The notes under the pieces: model-generated
The model's input: only the letters and a program-made list of their open reading frames with translations
What the model was told of the DNA's origin: nothing
Databases searched by the model: none
Program-made: the position numbers and the translations under genes
Shown: piece by piece, positions 12,789 to 27,747 of the stretch
Layout of the letters: each line of letters opens with the position of its first letter
Numbering within the stretch: the first letter of the stretch is position 1
NCBI GenBank assembly: GCA_010015805.1
Contig: ML978138.1
Span: 124,001 to 188,000 of the forward strand
Length of the DNA stretch: 64,000 nucleotides
Source of the DNA: Rhizodiscina lignyota
Taxonomy: Eukaryota > Ascomycota > Dothideomycetes > Aulographales > Rhizodiscinaceae
Direction of reading: 5' to 3'

Positions 12789-14074
12789 TCAATCTTCAGT
12801 AGCTCTTCTGATGAAATCCAGAACAATCTTCCGACCCTGCTGTTTTGCCATAGCTTCCGTGTGCAGAGCGCCTGGGACACTCTCTCGAAGAACGTTCATT
12901 CCAAGGTTTTTGCAAAGCGAGAAGAGCTGTTCCGCTTGAATCGATGGCACAATTTCGTCTTTCGCCGCTATTACAAGCATCACCGGTATCGCTCTTGCCG
13001 ATGGCGAGACTGAGATGATCTCGCGTAGAGCAGCTTCAGTGTCCCACCAGCTGCGGAGGAATGGCCAGAGATAGCGGTATGGTAGCCATTTCTGCGGATA
13101 TAGCGCCGTGAGCATACTGCGAAGACTCAGGAATGGCGTCTCCAGGATGAGCCCGCCGATACGGAGGTCTGTGTTTTGCCCTTCTCGACGTCTTACGGCG
13201 TGGATATGTGACTTCCAACAACTAGTGGCAACACCTGCCCCGAGACTCTGGCCCCAAAGGATGACTCTGTAGTCTGGATTGCTGCCATACTGTTGAGTGA
13301 CCCACTGCAGTGCGGCAAAAGCATCCTTCTCAATGCCAGGTTGGGAGGGTCGCCCGCGCGAAGTCCAGTAACCGCGGTAGGAAAGCGCAATGATCGTATA
13401 ACTTCGGTTCGTAGCGTTTCCAGACTCGTACTTCCCAAGTCCCGATAGAATTTTAGAGAGGCCAGGTAGCCGAGGCGGAAGAGATGAACCATTCCTTTTG
13501 ACACGTCAGTCTCGGGCGAAACTCGCCAATGAGGAAGGAAGACCGCATACCCCTGAAAATACAAAATAATAATGTGATTTGCGGACGAGGCTATCTCTTG
13601 CTTATTTTGGTCCTCGCCAGATTTTAAAGTCCCAAGGCATAGCGCAATATCTGTACCATCGAGTGATCTGATGTGCTTTTCTTCCCAGAGCACATCTTTA
13701 TACGATCCCCGATAATCTTCGATCCGCTCTTGCCGAGAGCCAGGAGGGAGACCTGGCATGTATATAATTTGGTTTTGGAATAAAACCATCATACAGCACT
13801 TGTACACCCATAGCGTGAGGAAGAATCCTAGAAATGCCAGAGGTGGGACTAAAACAGTAGGCACAGCCTCGATGAAGAAACTTCGGTGGAAGACTCTGGG
13901 ATAACTGCGATTATTGCATTTCCAATTGGCTCTCAGGAAGGCCGAAGCTGGGACTTGTCCAACCTCCGTCGATCTTGCATGTCGACGGCCGAAACTTGCG
14001 GCATATCGAATGGGTCTTCGGGGAAAGACGAGAATCTGTCGCTGGACTATCGATCCGGTGGCGATTCCCTGCAT
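12789..14074 (-). CDS. Membrane-anchored alpha/beta hydrolase (BEM46/ABHD type)
   Basis: Two exons, 13551-14074 and 12789-13494, with a 56-bp intron (13495-13550), give 409 residues. Removing the intron restores one long alpha/beta hydrolase frame. The N-terminus is Arg-rich, then one hydrophobic segment of about 25 residues lies near 68-95. Next come the NQIIYMPGLPPGS segment typical of BEM46/ABHD13-like proteins, an FQGNGSS turn formed across the splice, the nucleophile elbow GQSLGAG with Ser258, an acid Asp in AAKDEIVP and the catalytic His in GALHTEAM. It is likely an integral membrane serine hydrolase of endomembranes. The substrate is unknown. Confidence 0.88.
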
Positions 14075-14631
14075 GCAGCTTTAGATGCAGACTAGAAGTC
14101 GAAATTCTATCTAGATCTAGACCGAGATAGCATGGAAGAAGTGAAATCAGAGAGAGTGAAACTGGAATCGGCCGAGATGGAAATCAGATCCCGACGTATC
14201 CTACTGGCTGCTGACCTAATATGGGGCCGGCGAGGTCAGGGAGCTCGTGGCAAGGACGAGAAGCGCATAGGATAATAGGATGGTAGTAATCAGAGGGACC
14301 CGAGGGTTTAAAACAACCGACAGCCTGCCGCAGTGTACTTATGCTCTTTCATTCTCGGGCGCCGGAGGAGGAGAGGAGATGAGGGAGGAGAGGAGTGCAG
14401 GCGGAACGGCCTGCCAAGAAGGGAAAGCGCTGCTGCTCAATCGGAGTCAACGTCACTCCACTGCCTTCTTTGCCTTTCCACCCAAGCTTCATCCATCAAC
14501 AATTCACACCCACCAGACACCCCCACGACCATTCCTCGTCCACCACCCACCCGCTCCTACAAACCACCACACATTGGTCGCTATATCCTGCAACTTGCTT
14601 ATCAACCATCGTCTTCAGTTAAGACTCCGCC
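14075..14631. other. Shared promoter region of hydrolase and Dsk2 genes
   Basis: Divergent promoter of 557 bp. The part close to the Dsk2 ATG (about 14480-14580) is a strongly C-rich, CCACC-repeating pyrimidine tract, a common feature of 5' leaders of highly expressed fungal genes. No other element is clear. Confidence 0.5.
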
Positions 14632-16113
14632 ATGGCGGATTCCAACCCCGCTACCGCCGCGGACGAGGCGCCTGAGCCGCAAGTCACCATCAACGTAAAA
14701 TCGGGCTCAGACCAGAAGCACGTCTTCACACTACCCCTCTCCACGACCATCGGTGACCTCAAATCCAAGCTCTCCTCCTCAGAATATGCCGACCTGCCCG
14801 CAGACCGCCAACGCCTCATCTTCTCCGGCCGCATACTCAAAGATCATGACACGTTGGAGCAGGTGAAGGTCAAGGATGGGCATACGATACACTTGGTGAA
14901 GAGCGCGGCGAGCAATGCCAGACAGAATCCTGCAAGCTCACCATCGGCGGGTGCTTCATCTGCTGGCACTACTCCCACACCAGCCGTTCCGACGAACATT
15001 GCCGCAGGCACTGGAAACAGTCCGTTTGCGCAGTTGACAGGAGCACGACATGCTGGCTTCCATGGGCTACCTGGTGCTGAGATGTTTGGTCCCGACGGCG
15101 GTGTAAGTTCTCATGTCCTCTTCCATGTTGTGCTCCGGCGCTTTATTAACACACTCTAGATGGGCGCGCCTCCGGATCCGGAAGCGATGCTTGGTATGCT
15201 CGACGACCCCATGTTTGTCTCACAGATGAACGAGATGATGAACAATCCTGCCATGATCCAAATGCTCCTCAACTCTCCACACGTCCGAAATAACCCACAA
15301 GCACGAATGATGCTACAAAACCCCGAGTTCCGACGACTCATGCTCAATCCTGAGATGTTACGGATGCAGTTACAGATGCAGCGTGCGATGGACGGCATGG
15401 GAGGTGGAGGCTTCGCAATGCCAGGCGAGACAGACACCACCGCACAGACTGGTACGGGAAATGCGGGAGAAACACAAACAGAGGGCCAAAATGGACAGCA
15501 GCAGCCACAAAACCCCTTCGCCATGTTTGGTCAAGGCCAGGGAGGGCAAGCAAACCCCTTTGCAGCGCTCTTCAACCCTCCCTCACAACAGCCTGGAACG
15601 ACCCCAGCTACATCACCTCCGAATACGGCGTCTGCAGGGCAAGGGACACCGGCGCAACCAACGCCATCTGGCCAAGAGGGGCAGAATCAGGTGAACCCTT
15701 TCGCGAGCCTCTTTGGCGGACAAACTGGAGACCAGCAGGACAATGCTTTCGCGCGAATGACGCAGCAAATGATGCAGAACCCCGAGATGATGCGCATGGC
15801 CATGCAGGCCGCAACAGGCATGATGAATCCGCAGAACCAGACCCCTGGCTCTACAGATGCCAACACTGGGGCTGCAGGACAGCAAAATCCATTTGCTGGC
15901 CTCTTCAACCCGATGGCGTTTGGTGCAGGTGGCATGGGTGCCTTGGGAGCACCAGAGCCACCCGATAGCCGCCCACCGGAAGAAAGATATGCCGATCAGC
16001 TGCGGCAATTGAATGACATGGGCTTCTATGAATTCGACAGGAACGTCCAGGCGTTGAGGCGGAGCGGAGGCAGCGTGCAAGGCGCCGTGGAATATCTCCT
16101 CAGCAATCCATAA
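14632..16113 (+). CDS. dsk2: Ubiquitin receptor Dsk2 (ubiquilin family)
   Basis: Shuttle factor that binds polyubiquitin chains and delivers substrates to the proteasome. Exons 14632-15102 and 15160-16113 are separated by a 57-bp intron and encode 474 residues. A ubiquitin-like domain occupies about residues 17-92, with TTIGDLKSKL and RLIFSGRILKD. Low-complexity Ser/Ala/Pro sequence follows. STI1-type Met/Asn/Gln-rich repeats with NPEFRRLM and NPEMMRMAM motifs lie around residues 160-230 and again around 365-400. A C-terminal UBA domain covers the last 45 residues, with LNDMGFYEFDRNVQALRRSGG. This is the full ubiquilin architecture in order. The gene pairs divergently with the membrane hydrolase gene. 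Confidence 0.96.
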
Positions 16114-19461
<3,348 letters not shown>

Positions 19462-19888
19462 CCGATGAGGATAGGAGCGGATCGAAAGGAAGGCATACTC
19501 GTAAGAGAAAGCATGCTGGCTGGATGTCGTGATACAAAATACGATATCCTTTCATATCTGTGAAGGAAAGTGCACATAGAGCGGCCGAGATGGCAAGTTG
19601 ATTCGAGGAAGTGATGAAACACATATCCCGGCAGCCAAGTGGCCAAGTTAAGTGGCGCGCCTTGGCACATGACACCGCGTCACAAAGAGCGAAATCGAGG
19701 GGCAGGAACGCCCGGAGCAAAATGCTGGCATCCCACCATCAGAGCTCCAGCTCTCTCCTGAGCTCAGGCTGACATTCCTGAATGCTCTCCAAACCTATGC
19801 GCCTAGATATTCTCAGACCTTTCCCTATTGACTCAAAACTTGAGAACAAATCTCGAGGACTGCTTGTCCTCAAGGAACTTCCTGAAAT
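19462..19888. other. Intergenic, glutathione reductase to het-c
   Basis: Terminator side of glutathione reductase and promoter of the HET-C gene. Only antisense open frames without domains were seen. Confidence 0.5.
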
Positions 19889-22800
19889 ATGCCTTCCCTG
19901 AGAATCTCTCCAACATCACTCATTCTCCCTTCTCTTCTGCTCATCCTCGTTCTCTATGCGCGTCCAGCGCATGCCTTTGGAGCTGGAAATATCCCTGATA
20001 CTGCCCGCGTCGAAGGTCAGAACTGGCGTCATGGAGATATTGAAGATACCCTGCTCGGGTTGCTCATGTCTGCGCGTGCGAGCAAGAAGTTCTCCAAAAT
20101 GGATGTCAAACGTGTCTATTTTGGAAATTGGCTGAGAGACTACAGCCAAGCGGTGGATGTAAGTGCTGCGTCTCCGTAGGTTATGTCAAGCGGACAAAAG
20201 ACTGATAACGCAACAGGTTGGTACAGTCAAGTATGTCAGCGCCGAAGCTATCCGACTTCTCCTCTGGGTCCTTGGCTTCATGAGCTTTGGCTATGGAGCG
20301 CGCGAATTCGAAGTCACTCGCGACCGGCTCGGATGCTACCGACCGGAAGAGCACATAGACAATCCCAAAGATTACGCAGACAACCTCGACGCAAGGCAAT
20401 ACGACCGCCGCCTGCGTGGACCAGTTGACGAACGCCGCGAACTTTCGATCGATGAGCGCACCGGTCTGAAACACTACATTGCGACAGAAGATATTGGAAT
20501 CACAACTTCTGCAGGGATGGTCCGCAACCTGTACGGGCGTTGCATACAATTGGGCCGCGAACACAATCGCACTGGCAATAAGGATGCCCTGTATGAGGCT
20601 CTCAGGCTCCTTGGTACTGCCAACCACTGTCTCGAAGACTACTCGGCACACTCGAACTATACTGAACTTGCGCTCATTGAATTGGGTGAGCGCGAAGTCT
20701 TCCCGCATGTTGGACGTCGCACTCAGGTTCAGGTCCGTGGAGCTCGAGGGCCTATTTGGCCTATCGTGACCGGTACATTTGGCGGTGTCGACTTCTTGCA
20801 TTCAGTGATGGGCGAGTTCAGCGATAAAGCCACGCAATCTGAAGTATCAGAGTTGGAGGGAACAATCAACGAAGCCCAGATCAACCAGAACAATACCAGT
20901 CTGCTTAAAGAACTGCTTAGCCAGCTTCCGAGCGGATTGTTTGGAGGTGAAGACCAAGCAGGCAAAGCTGACGAGCTCCAAGCAAATGCCGCTGCGGCGC
21001 AGATGCAGAACATGCACATTTCTCCGAAACAGCCCGAGGAGTGGACGGAAATGCTCGCCAATGTGTCAAAGCAGATCTACCCTATCCTCGAATTCCATGA
21101 CAACATTATGGGCAGCATTACCGAGACTATCGAGAAGATACCGATCTTGCCGGATCTCCTGGAAAGTCTTGAGAACCAGGTCAACATCTTCGTTTTCAGT
21201 CTTCTCGCGCCATTCGTCGTGCCCATCATTAAGCAAGTGAAGAATGAGCTTGCCACTGGTAGCTCCGAGATCATCCAAAGCAGCCGAGACAAGCAACTCA
21301 TCGTTTTCAACGACGACTCCTGCACTGACCCGACGCACTCCATGCTCTCCAAGGACCACTTCAGCAATGTACTCAATGAGCCTGCGGGTAAAGTTGCATC
21401 CCAAGTGCTCAAATGGGTCGTCCCTCAAATCGTCCAATGCTGGGACGATGAACGTGTCGATCCAAATCGCACCATCCAGCGTATTATTCAGGGCGTTTTC
21501 CATCATCCTGCGCTTCGTCAATATGGCGATGACGGGGCAAGCGATGGCCGGCAGCTGATGTTTCGTGTCGTCGAAGGCTGGTGGCGTGAAATGCCTGACC
21601 AAGAACGGGATGACCTGCGTCGCAAATTAAGCCGTGAGGGCGTCGAAAGAGGAGAGAACCACAAGGAGGATGTGCAGGACGGTGGACATGGCTGCGGTAA
21701 ACCGCTTGGCATGCCCTCTTTCACGACTGCTGCTTCGTCTGGTGCTCCCGGCGCGATCGGTGGCGCCCTACTTGGCGGACTTGGTCAAGCTCTAGGCGGT
21801 GCCGGCCTTGGCCAAGCTTTGGGTGGTGGTGGAGGTTCTGGCCAGTTCCGCAGCGGTGAGGGAGGTGGCCAGATGAACGAGATCGGCAAAGTGGCTGGTG
21901 AGGCCCTGGGCGGCGGTGTTCTCGGATCAGTTGTGGGTGGCCTCGTCGGTGGAGTCGGCTCTAGCTTGCTCGGCGGCGCATTTGATAAGCCTAGCGATGA
22001 GCACCACACATACAAGCAAGAAGGCTATACGCAAGATGGAGGCTATCGCACTAGCTACACCGAAACTGCACAACATAGAGGCGACCCAAGTCAAGAGCAG
22101 AAGTATGGACAAGCTGAATACTCGAGGACAGAGTATCCTGGTGGAACTCGAAGAGAAGAGTATTCTCGCTATGAACAAGATGAGGCTAAAGCCGGTCGGG
22201 GCACTAGCGGCTACGGGTACTCTGCCAGCGTCGAACAAACTGGAAGCTCGTACGGCGAAGGTTACGAACGTCGCGAGGAGCAGCGATGGGAACGCCCAGG
22301 CGGCGAGTGGGCAAGCGAAGACCGGGTTGAGGGAGTAAGAAGAAGCGGCGAATACTATCATGAAGAGAAGAAGTACTCAAGCCCTTGAAATGCACTCTAT
22401 GGATCAAGCTGACATGTGATATCCAGACATCATGGCCACCACAGGCGGGACGAATCTGATGAAGAATCCGACGATGACGATGACTACGAGAAGAAGGCCC
22501 GAAAACGAGCCGAAAAGGAGCGCAAGGAGCGCGAGAAGGAAGAGCGCAAGCGGCGCGAAGAGGCGGAGCGCGAGGAAAGAAGGGAGGAGCACCATCACCG
22601 AAGACACGATGACGAAGAGGGCGCTGCGTACCAAGAACGCCAGAGTTCTCAGAGATATTCTGGCGGGTACAATCGTGGAGAAGGTGGCTACGGCGGTCGG
22701 GAATACCAACAACCTCAGCAATCCTATGTCAGCCGTGAGGAGTCGTACGGTGGCCCTGAGTATCGAGAGAGCGGATATGGGCAACGATCTTTGGGCAGTG

Positions 22801-23042
22801 AGCGCGAAGAATCTTACGGAGGCGCCCAGTCGTACGGCCGTGGAGAATCGTATGGCGAAAGGAACGAGTCTTACGGCGAGCCAGGTTATGAAAGGAGAAA
22901 TGATGAGGGTGGTTATGGCGAGTCCGGCGGCTATGGAGGAGATGAGGGTGGATACGCACAGAGAAGACGCTATGATGGTGGTGAGGATGAATACTCAGGC
23001 GAAGGTGGAGGCTATGCGGATGAAGGAGAGCGTAGGTGGTGA
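19889..23042 (+). CDS. het-c: Heterokaryon incompatibility protein HET-C
   Basis: Homologue of Neurospora HET-C, which sets vegetative self/non-self recognition. Exons 19889-20158, 20217-22372 and 22427-23042 (introns 58 and 54 bp) give 1013 residues. A signal peptide (residues 1-29) precedes the FGAGNIP start of the Het-C domain. Conserved family blocks include GNWLRDYSQAVD, the GTVKYVSAEAIRLLLWVLGFMSFGYG region and LLGTANHCLEDYSAHSNYTELAL. An amphipathic Asn/Gln/Leu stretch near residues 310-350 lies where allele-specific variation is found in Neurospora. A Gly-rich segment is at about 600-685. After the second intron come an Asp run, a Lys/Arg/Glu helix and a Gly/Tyr/Ser-rich tail to the end. 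The second intron join is inferred from frame, splice sites and the resemblance to Gly-rich HET-C tails. No HET-domain partner gene is present in the window. Confidence 0.94.
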
Positions 23043-23123
23043 AAAGCGAACTCACGTTTTCAAGTGAGTTATCATACCCAGTAGAGTTGCTGAAAATCGA
23101 AAAGCCTATTATTGATCTGCAAG

Positions 23124-23617
23124 CTATGGTCTCTGGCTTTCACCTCTCTCCTCGTCCCCGTCCTCTTCTTCCTCTTCCTTTTCCTGTTCCCTGTCTCCGT
23201 CTTGAGATTCCTCCTCAACGTTTGCGCTGTTAAGTAACATGCGTCTAATTTCCTTGAGCCTCTCATCGCTGATCGCAGTCTCACTGTTCTCAATCTCGAC
23301 TTTGTACTTCGGCAGAAGTTTCCAATCAGTAAAACCTTGCTCACGAGCTTCTTTTTCAGCGACCACCACTGCAAGGAAAGCATTTTCCAGCCTTGGCTTC
23401 TCCCTATCTTCTTCTGAGAGTGGCAGCCACTGTCGCCGTCGACAAATACCATGCTCTCGATGCTCACAATAACCCTCTGCTCTAACTGGTCGCCACTCAG
23501 GATGAATTTTCCTTCTCTCTCTTCCGGAGTCAAGTGCTCAGCCTCCGCGTCCTCCCCACGGAGCTTCTGGAGTTTATCGCCGCGATAGAGCTGGTCGCTA
23601 TTGCTTGATGATGCCAT
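23124..23617 (-). CDS. Hypothetical small acidic protein, probably spliced
   Basis: Not recognised. A continuous protein is obtained only by changing frame at about 23430-23467. The best reading is exon 23468-23617 plus exon 23124-23429, with a 38-bp intron starting GTGAGC and ending ACAG, giving 151 residues. That intron is shorter than the 48-60 bp usual here, so a frameshift or an assembly error is also possible. The product is charged and soluble: an N-terminal Glu/Lys segment, a helical middle (ENAFLAVVVAEKEAREQG), then a long Glu/Asp-rich tail. It converges with het-c, with an 81-bp gap between the stops. Confidence 0.5.
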
Positions 23618-25190
23618 TCCGATGATCTTCCTCTGGCGTGATGGTTCGAGGCTGGATAGCCCTTTCGACCTTCAGACTTTATATTCACGTTCGCCCATAC
23701 TTGCTATTTGGTAGTATTTGCGTTCATGAATTGTTTGACAAAGGCGACAAATTCGTATGCGCCCGTCATCACCATTTATACCTCTGGTTGCACTTTTGCC
23801 AAGTGAGATTGCTGTAGTTTGCAAGGTTTTCTAAGAATTAGGAGTCATGCACAAGTGGACGTATGCGTCTTCGCTGGCTACATTTTAACATTTCAAGGAG
23901 AGGTTCGATGGCACGCAAATGGAGTCCTTTATGATTTATCCCATAACCACGTGGAAAGGGCTAGCATTGCAACCTTGTGCCTACGAACCGACCATGTCCT
24001 CCTTAAGACGTGTCTTCTTTCTTCACATTACGCGTCTGGTGTGACTGCTTTGATAGTCATCCACAATGAGCGCAAATAAGGTAGATACAATATGCGGAGC
24101 AGAATGTCCGTCCCGGGAACCATTCCAAGGAGCCATTCCTGGATCTGGTCAACGCTTTGCTAACCTGGCTCGGCGATAATAATGTAATCGAAAAGGTTGG
24201 TCAAAGCTTCCAAGACGCTGTACAATTGGGATGTAAAGTAATGAAGTGTAGGAGCGATTTAATAATACGCCCCAAAGAACTAAGTTTTCAGAGATAGTGC
24301 GGCTTCCTTTGGAGTGCAACAGCTGCATGTCCTTGTCCCGCGGCCTAGTATTTGGTCAGATTGTCACCATATCACCAACTTCCATTCGCCAATTGCGTCA
24401 TGAGCAGTATAATTGTCTAGGGAAGAGTGCCATCCCCACAAAAATTGGCGACCCCGCGAATCCTGAAATATTTACCCATGCAATGCGTTTGATGTGTGGA
24501 AATTGCAAGTCACTTGAGATCTTCGCAATTTCTGTGCCACAATCCTTCTCAAGCCGCCCATCGAGCTGTCCTACGAGTTGCGCCCGAACAATATTCTTCT
24601 CGCAATCTTTGCCACATCGTATGGGCGGCAGAGAAAACGATTTTCATTTCGGAATCTGTAATACGCCGGATTACTGTGGTAGAACACGGGTTCTTTGGTG
24701 AATGGTGAACACAAGTTTGAAACGTTATCGTGAGTGGGCAGGGCTGATTCCAAGTTTTCCCATGACGTCGGTTCACATCGAGCGCCACATCTGCAGAACT
24801 AACTTTGACTGGAGTGGATGAGCTAAAAAGCTTCGCAAGCTTTAGCCCAGCCAGATATGGATTCGTCCAATCACATATCCGCACTTCAGCCTCAGGATTC
24901 CTCCTGCTGTTGGACGTTGTGGAGATGCCAGGCGCAACGACGCAGATCTTTATGCTTCAACGCAATCCTTCTCGCGCTGCTCGGTGTCCTAGTGACTGAA
25001 TCATTGGACAGCGATGCAATGCCTCGGAACATGCCTTCTTAAAAACCGCGCAAAGCAAGGTAGAGAAGTACAGTAGAGTACAAAAGAACCCGCGATTCTC
25101 ATCTCTCAGTGCCTCTCCTTTCCTGTATACGAAGTCCTTCTCTCTCGTATAATGCTCTTTCAGTGATCACATTTGCGTCAGGATTTCAAC
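23618..25190. other. Intergenic, about 1.6 kb
   Basis: Several short frames (for example 24297-24701 plus and 24549-24884 minus) overlap each other and show no domain or coding-like composition. No gene, RNA or repeat was accepted. The right end is the promoter of the carboxylesterase. Confidence 0.5.
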
Positions 25191-27175
25191 ATGCGCGGAA
25201 GCCAATTTCTCTTTGCGTTTTCCTTCTCGCAACTCTTGTTTGCCCAGGATCTCATCCAGGTCAAGACTACCAATGGCACAATTCAAGGCGGCAAATGCCC
25301 TTCTACGAGTGCCAGTCAGTTTCTCGCCATACCGTATGCTCAACCGCCAATTGGAGACCTAAGATTTCAGCCTCCACAGCCATACAATGGCAGCTATAAT
25401 GGAACTCTGAATGCCACAACAGCGACGCCTAGTTGTATCCAATTTGGAAAACAGTTCCTGGAAAGCGGGCCGCAATCTGAAGACTGGTATGTCACTCCAT
25501 TTCTATGATAAGTTGAAGAGCCACCTATGCTGAACAGCCAACCAGCCTCCTCCTCGACATTTGGGTTCCACCAAATACTTCCCCGAACTCGGGTCTACCG
25601 GTGAAATTCTGGGTCTATGGAGGTAGTGGCACAGCTGGTGGAATATCAGACCCTCTCTACAGTGGCTGCAACCTTGCCACGGACGCCGTTGTAGTCTCCG
25701 TCAATTACAGGCTAGGTCCGTTAGGATTTCTTGCGCTAGAGAGTGCAGGCGTGCAAGGAAACATGGCTATTCAAGACGTAATTATGGCTCTGGAATGGGT
25801 ACAATCAAACATTGCCGCGTTTGGCGGAGATCCGGTATGAAATTAGAATTTCATCCAGAACTACGTGACTGACCCGGCGCAGAAAAAGGTTGTGCTCTTC
25901 GGCCAGTCCGCAGGCGCAGCGCTCTCATTTATGATCAGCACGCTTCCGAATGCACCATCTCTGATGAACGCCATGATTGGTGAGTCCGGGGCAGGAAGAA
26001 GCTACCTTCCAACAAACTCGTCTGCTGTACAAGAGTTTGGAGCACAATGGGCAAAAAACCTGGGATGCAGCGCGTCTGATGTGAGTGATAGATGGCCTTT
26101 GACAACCCTTCTAACCAACTAATTGAATTTGCAGCTTTCCTGCATCCAATCGAAATCGGCGAGTGCAATGAATTCGTCTTACCCGAAATCTGATCTGGGC
26201 CTTACTGCGTCTAACAATGCAATCGTAACCGGATTCGGGTACACATATGATGGTAAAATAGTTCCAGGCAACCCAGCTGAAGTCGGCGCTCAAGTTCCAG
26301 TAATATTCGGTCACAGTAAGTCTTCTAAACAGTTCACACGTACCAGAGAAAATGGCAGCTCACAAGTATTGGCAGCAACCATGGAAGCAACGCTCGATAT
26401 CCTTGGAGGTCTTAACTTTCCTCCCTCGGTTGAGGACTATAGTAAATTCCTCAACACCACCTTCGGCTCCTATGCCTCAACGGTCAACAAGACTTATTCC
26501 CTCGATAAATTCAAGAGCACGCCCTTCCCAGTTTTCTATGCCATGGTCGAAGTCTACACCGATTACGCTTACAGCTGTCCAACTTATCGAGGTCTCCTGA
26601 AAGCAGCAGAGAACAAGCAGCCTGCGTACACGTACATCTGGGGCAAGGAGCCATCATGCCCTTGGTATTCAGCTATTCCATCCGACCCTCAAATCCTCCA
26701 ACTGCTCAATGCAACGCACACTTCTGAAATCCCGTTCGTATTCGGCCAAGTAGATGATCTTCCACTTCCAAACGGAACATGCAGCTTCTCAAGCTATGAA
26801 AAAGCTTTGAGCGCGGACGTTGTCGCTGCATGGACATCAATGGCAGCGAACGGCAATCCGAACGGCAAGAATTCGAAGATCAACTGGCCTGAGTTCTCTG
26901 CCAAGAGCTCAATGGGCCTGAATGTAGGCAACAACTCGGTCACAGCAGGAACTGTAGACTACACCCGGTGTCAATTCTGGGATGCTATTGATCAGGGCAT
27001 CACGAATTCGACGAGCAACACTTCCATTTTCGGAAGCTCGAGCTCAAGCTCGGGAAGTAGTAGCACTACCTCATCAGCACCGGCGGCTACATCGAGCTCC
27101 GGTTCAAGCGGGATGTACGTTGTGTCTGGTTTGGCCTGGTCTGGAATGGCTGCTGCTTTTCTTCTTGGGGTTTGA
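25191..27175 (+). CDS. Secreted type-B carboxylesterase/lipase with GPI-like tail
   Basis: Alpha/beta-hydrolase esterase, probably on the outer cell surface. Exons 25191-25486, 25546-25834, 25883-26080 and 26135-27175 give 607 residues. A signal peptide lies at residues 1-18. The family motifs IPYAQPPIGDLRF, SEDCLLLDIWVP (made across the first intron), VVSVNYRLGPLGFL and the nucleophile elbow GQSAG with Ser204 are present; most relatives have GESAG. The C-terminus is Ser/Thr-rich followed by a hydrophobic end, as in GPI-anchored proteins. A second in-frame 51-bp segment (about 26320-26370) beginning GTAAGT and ending AAG may be a further intron. An in-frame start six codons upstream (25173) is not an ATG-led better choice. 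Confidence 0.9.
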
Positions 27176-27747
27176 ATGCATGCGATTCATTGCTTGTGCA
27201 CATGTACAGTATTCCAGATCGTCGAAAGTTGCAGGCTCAAGCAGGATGTATCGAGAGTTTTCAAGCCAAGAACACTGTGATGAGATGTGAAAGCCTCATG
27301 AATGAACGGTCCAACTAAAGTGCTGGGTGGGTCCCACCTAATGCTGGGTGACCGCGGGTGGCCTTAACCCCTAAATAGGGCCATCTTCGGGACCTTGTTC
27401 CACTCGTGAGGATTTAACGGCCGAAGGAGCTCTGCCCCTGTACATTATTCCGCCCCCAAATTGTCCAACGTCGGGCCTTCCGCCACATGTTTTGCACCAT
27501 GTTCCCTTGATAGTTTCGTTCGACGAGCTTAGAATCCATGCAAGAGGCTATGTCTTGCTCCTGCAGGCTAGCTGCATCTGCAGGTTGGCCTCAGAGTCAG
27601 CTGCGATCTAGCATCTTCCTTCGTACCTCCAGGTGTATTGACTGTCATCTTCATAATAGAAATGTTGCACTGGCAGTGATATAGTCGTGCTGCCTATTCA
27701 TATACCTTCTGACTTATCTTCAATGTATTCGAGCTACTCAACAGACA
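27176..27747. other. Intergenic, about 570 bp
   Basis: Promoter region of the membrane-protein gene. It contains a 13-bp inverted repeat GGTGGGTCCCACC at 27326-27338 and a direct repeat of TGCTGGGTG (27321 and 27342). No gene was seen. Confidence 0.45.

Noticed and set aside
22432-23067. 211-codon alternative frame overlapping the het-c tail
   Set aside because: It is a shadow of the Lys/Glu/Arg and Gly/Tyr-rich region; the correct frame follows from the splice join and gives a sensible HET-C C-terminus.
24297-24884. Overlapping plus and minus frames in the 23.6-25.2 kb gap
   Set aside because: They overlap, lack domains and show no bias; not accepted as genes.
27326-27338. 13-bp inverted repeat as an insertion-element end
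   Set aside because: No partner copy, target duplication or transposase frame is near; kept only as a note on the intergenic entry.
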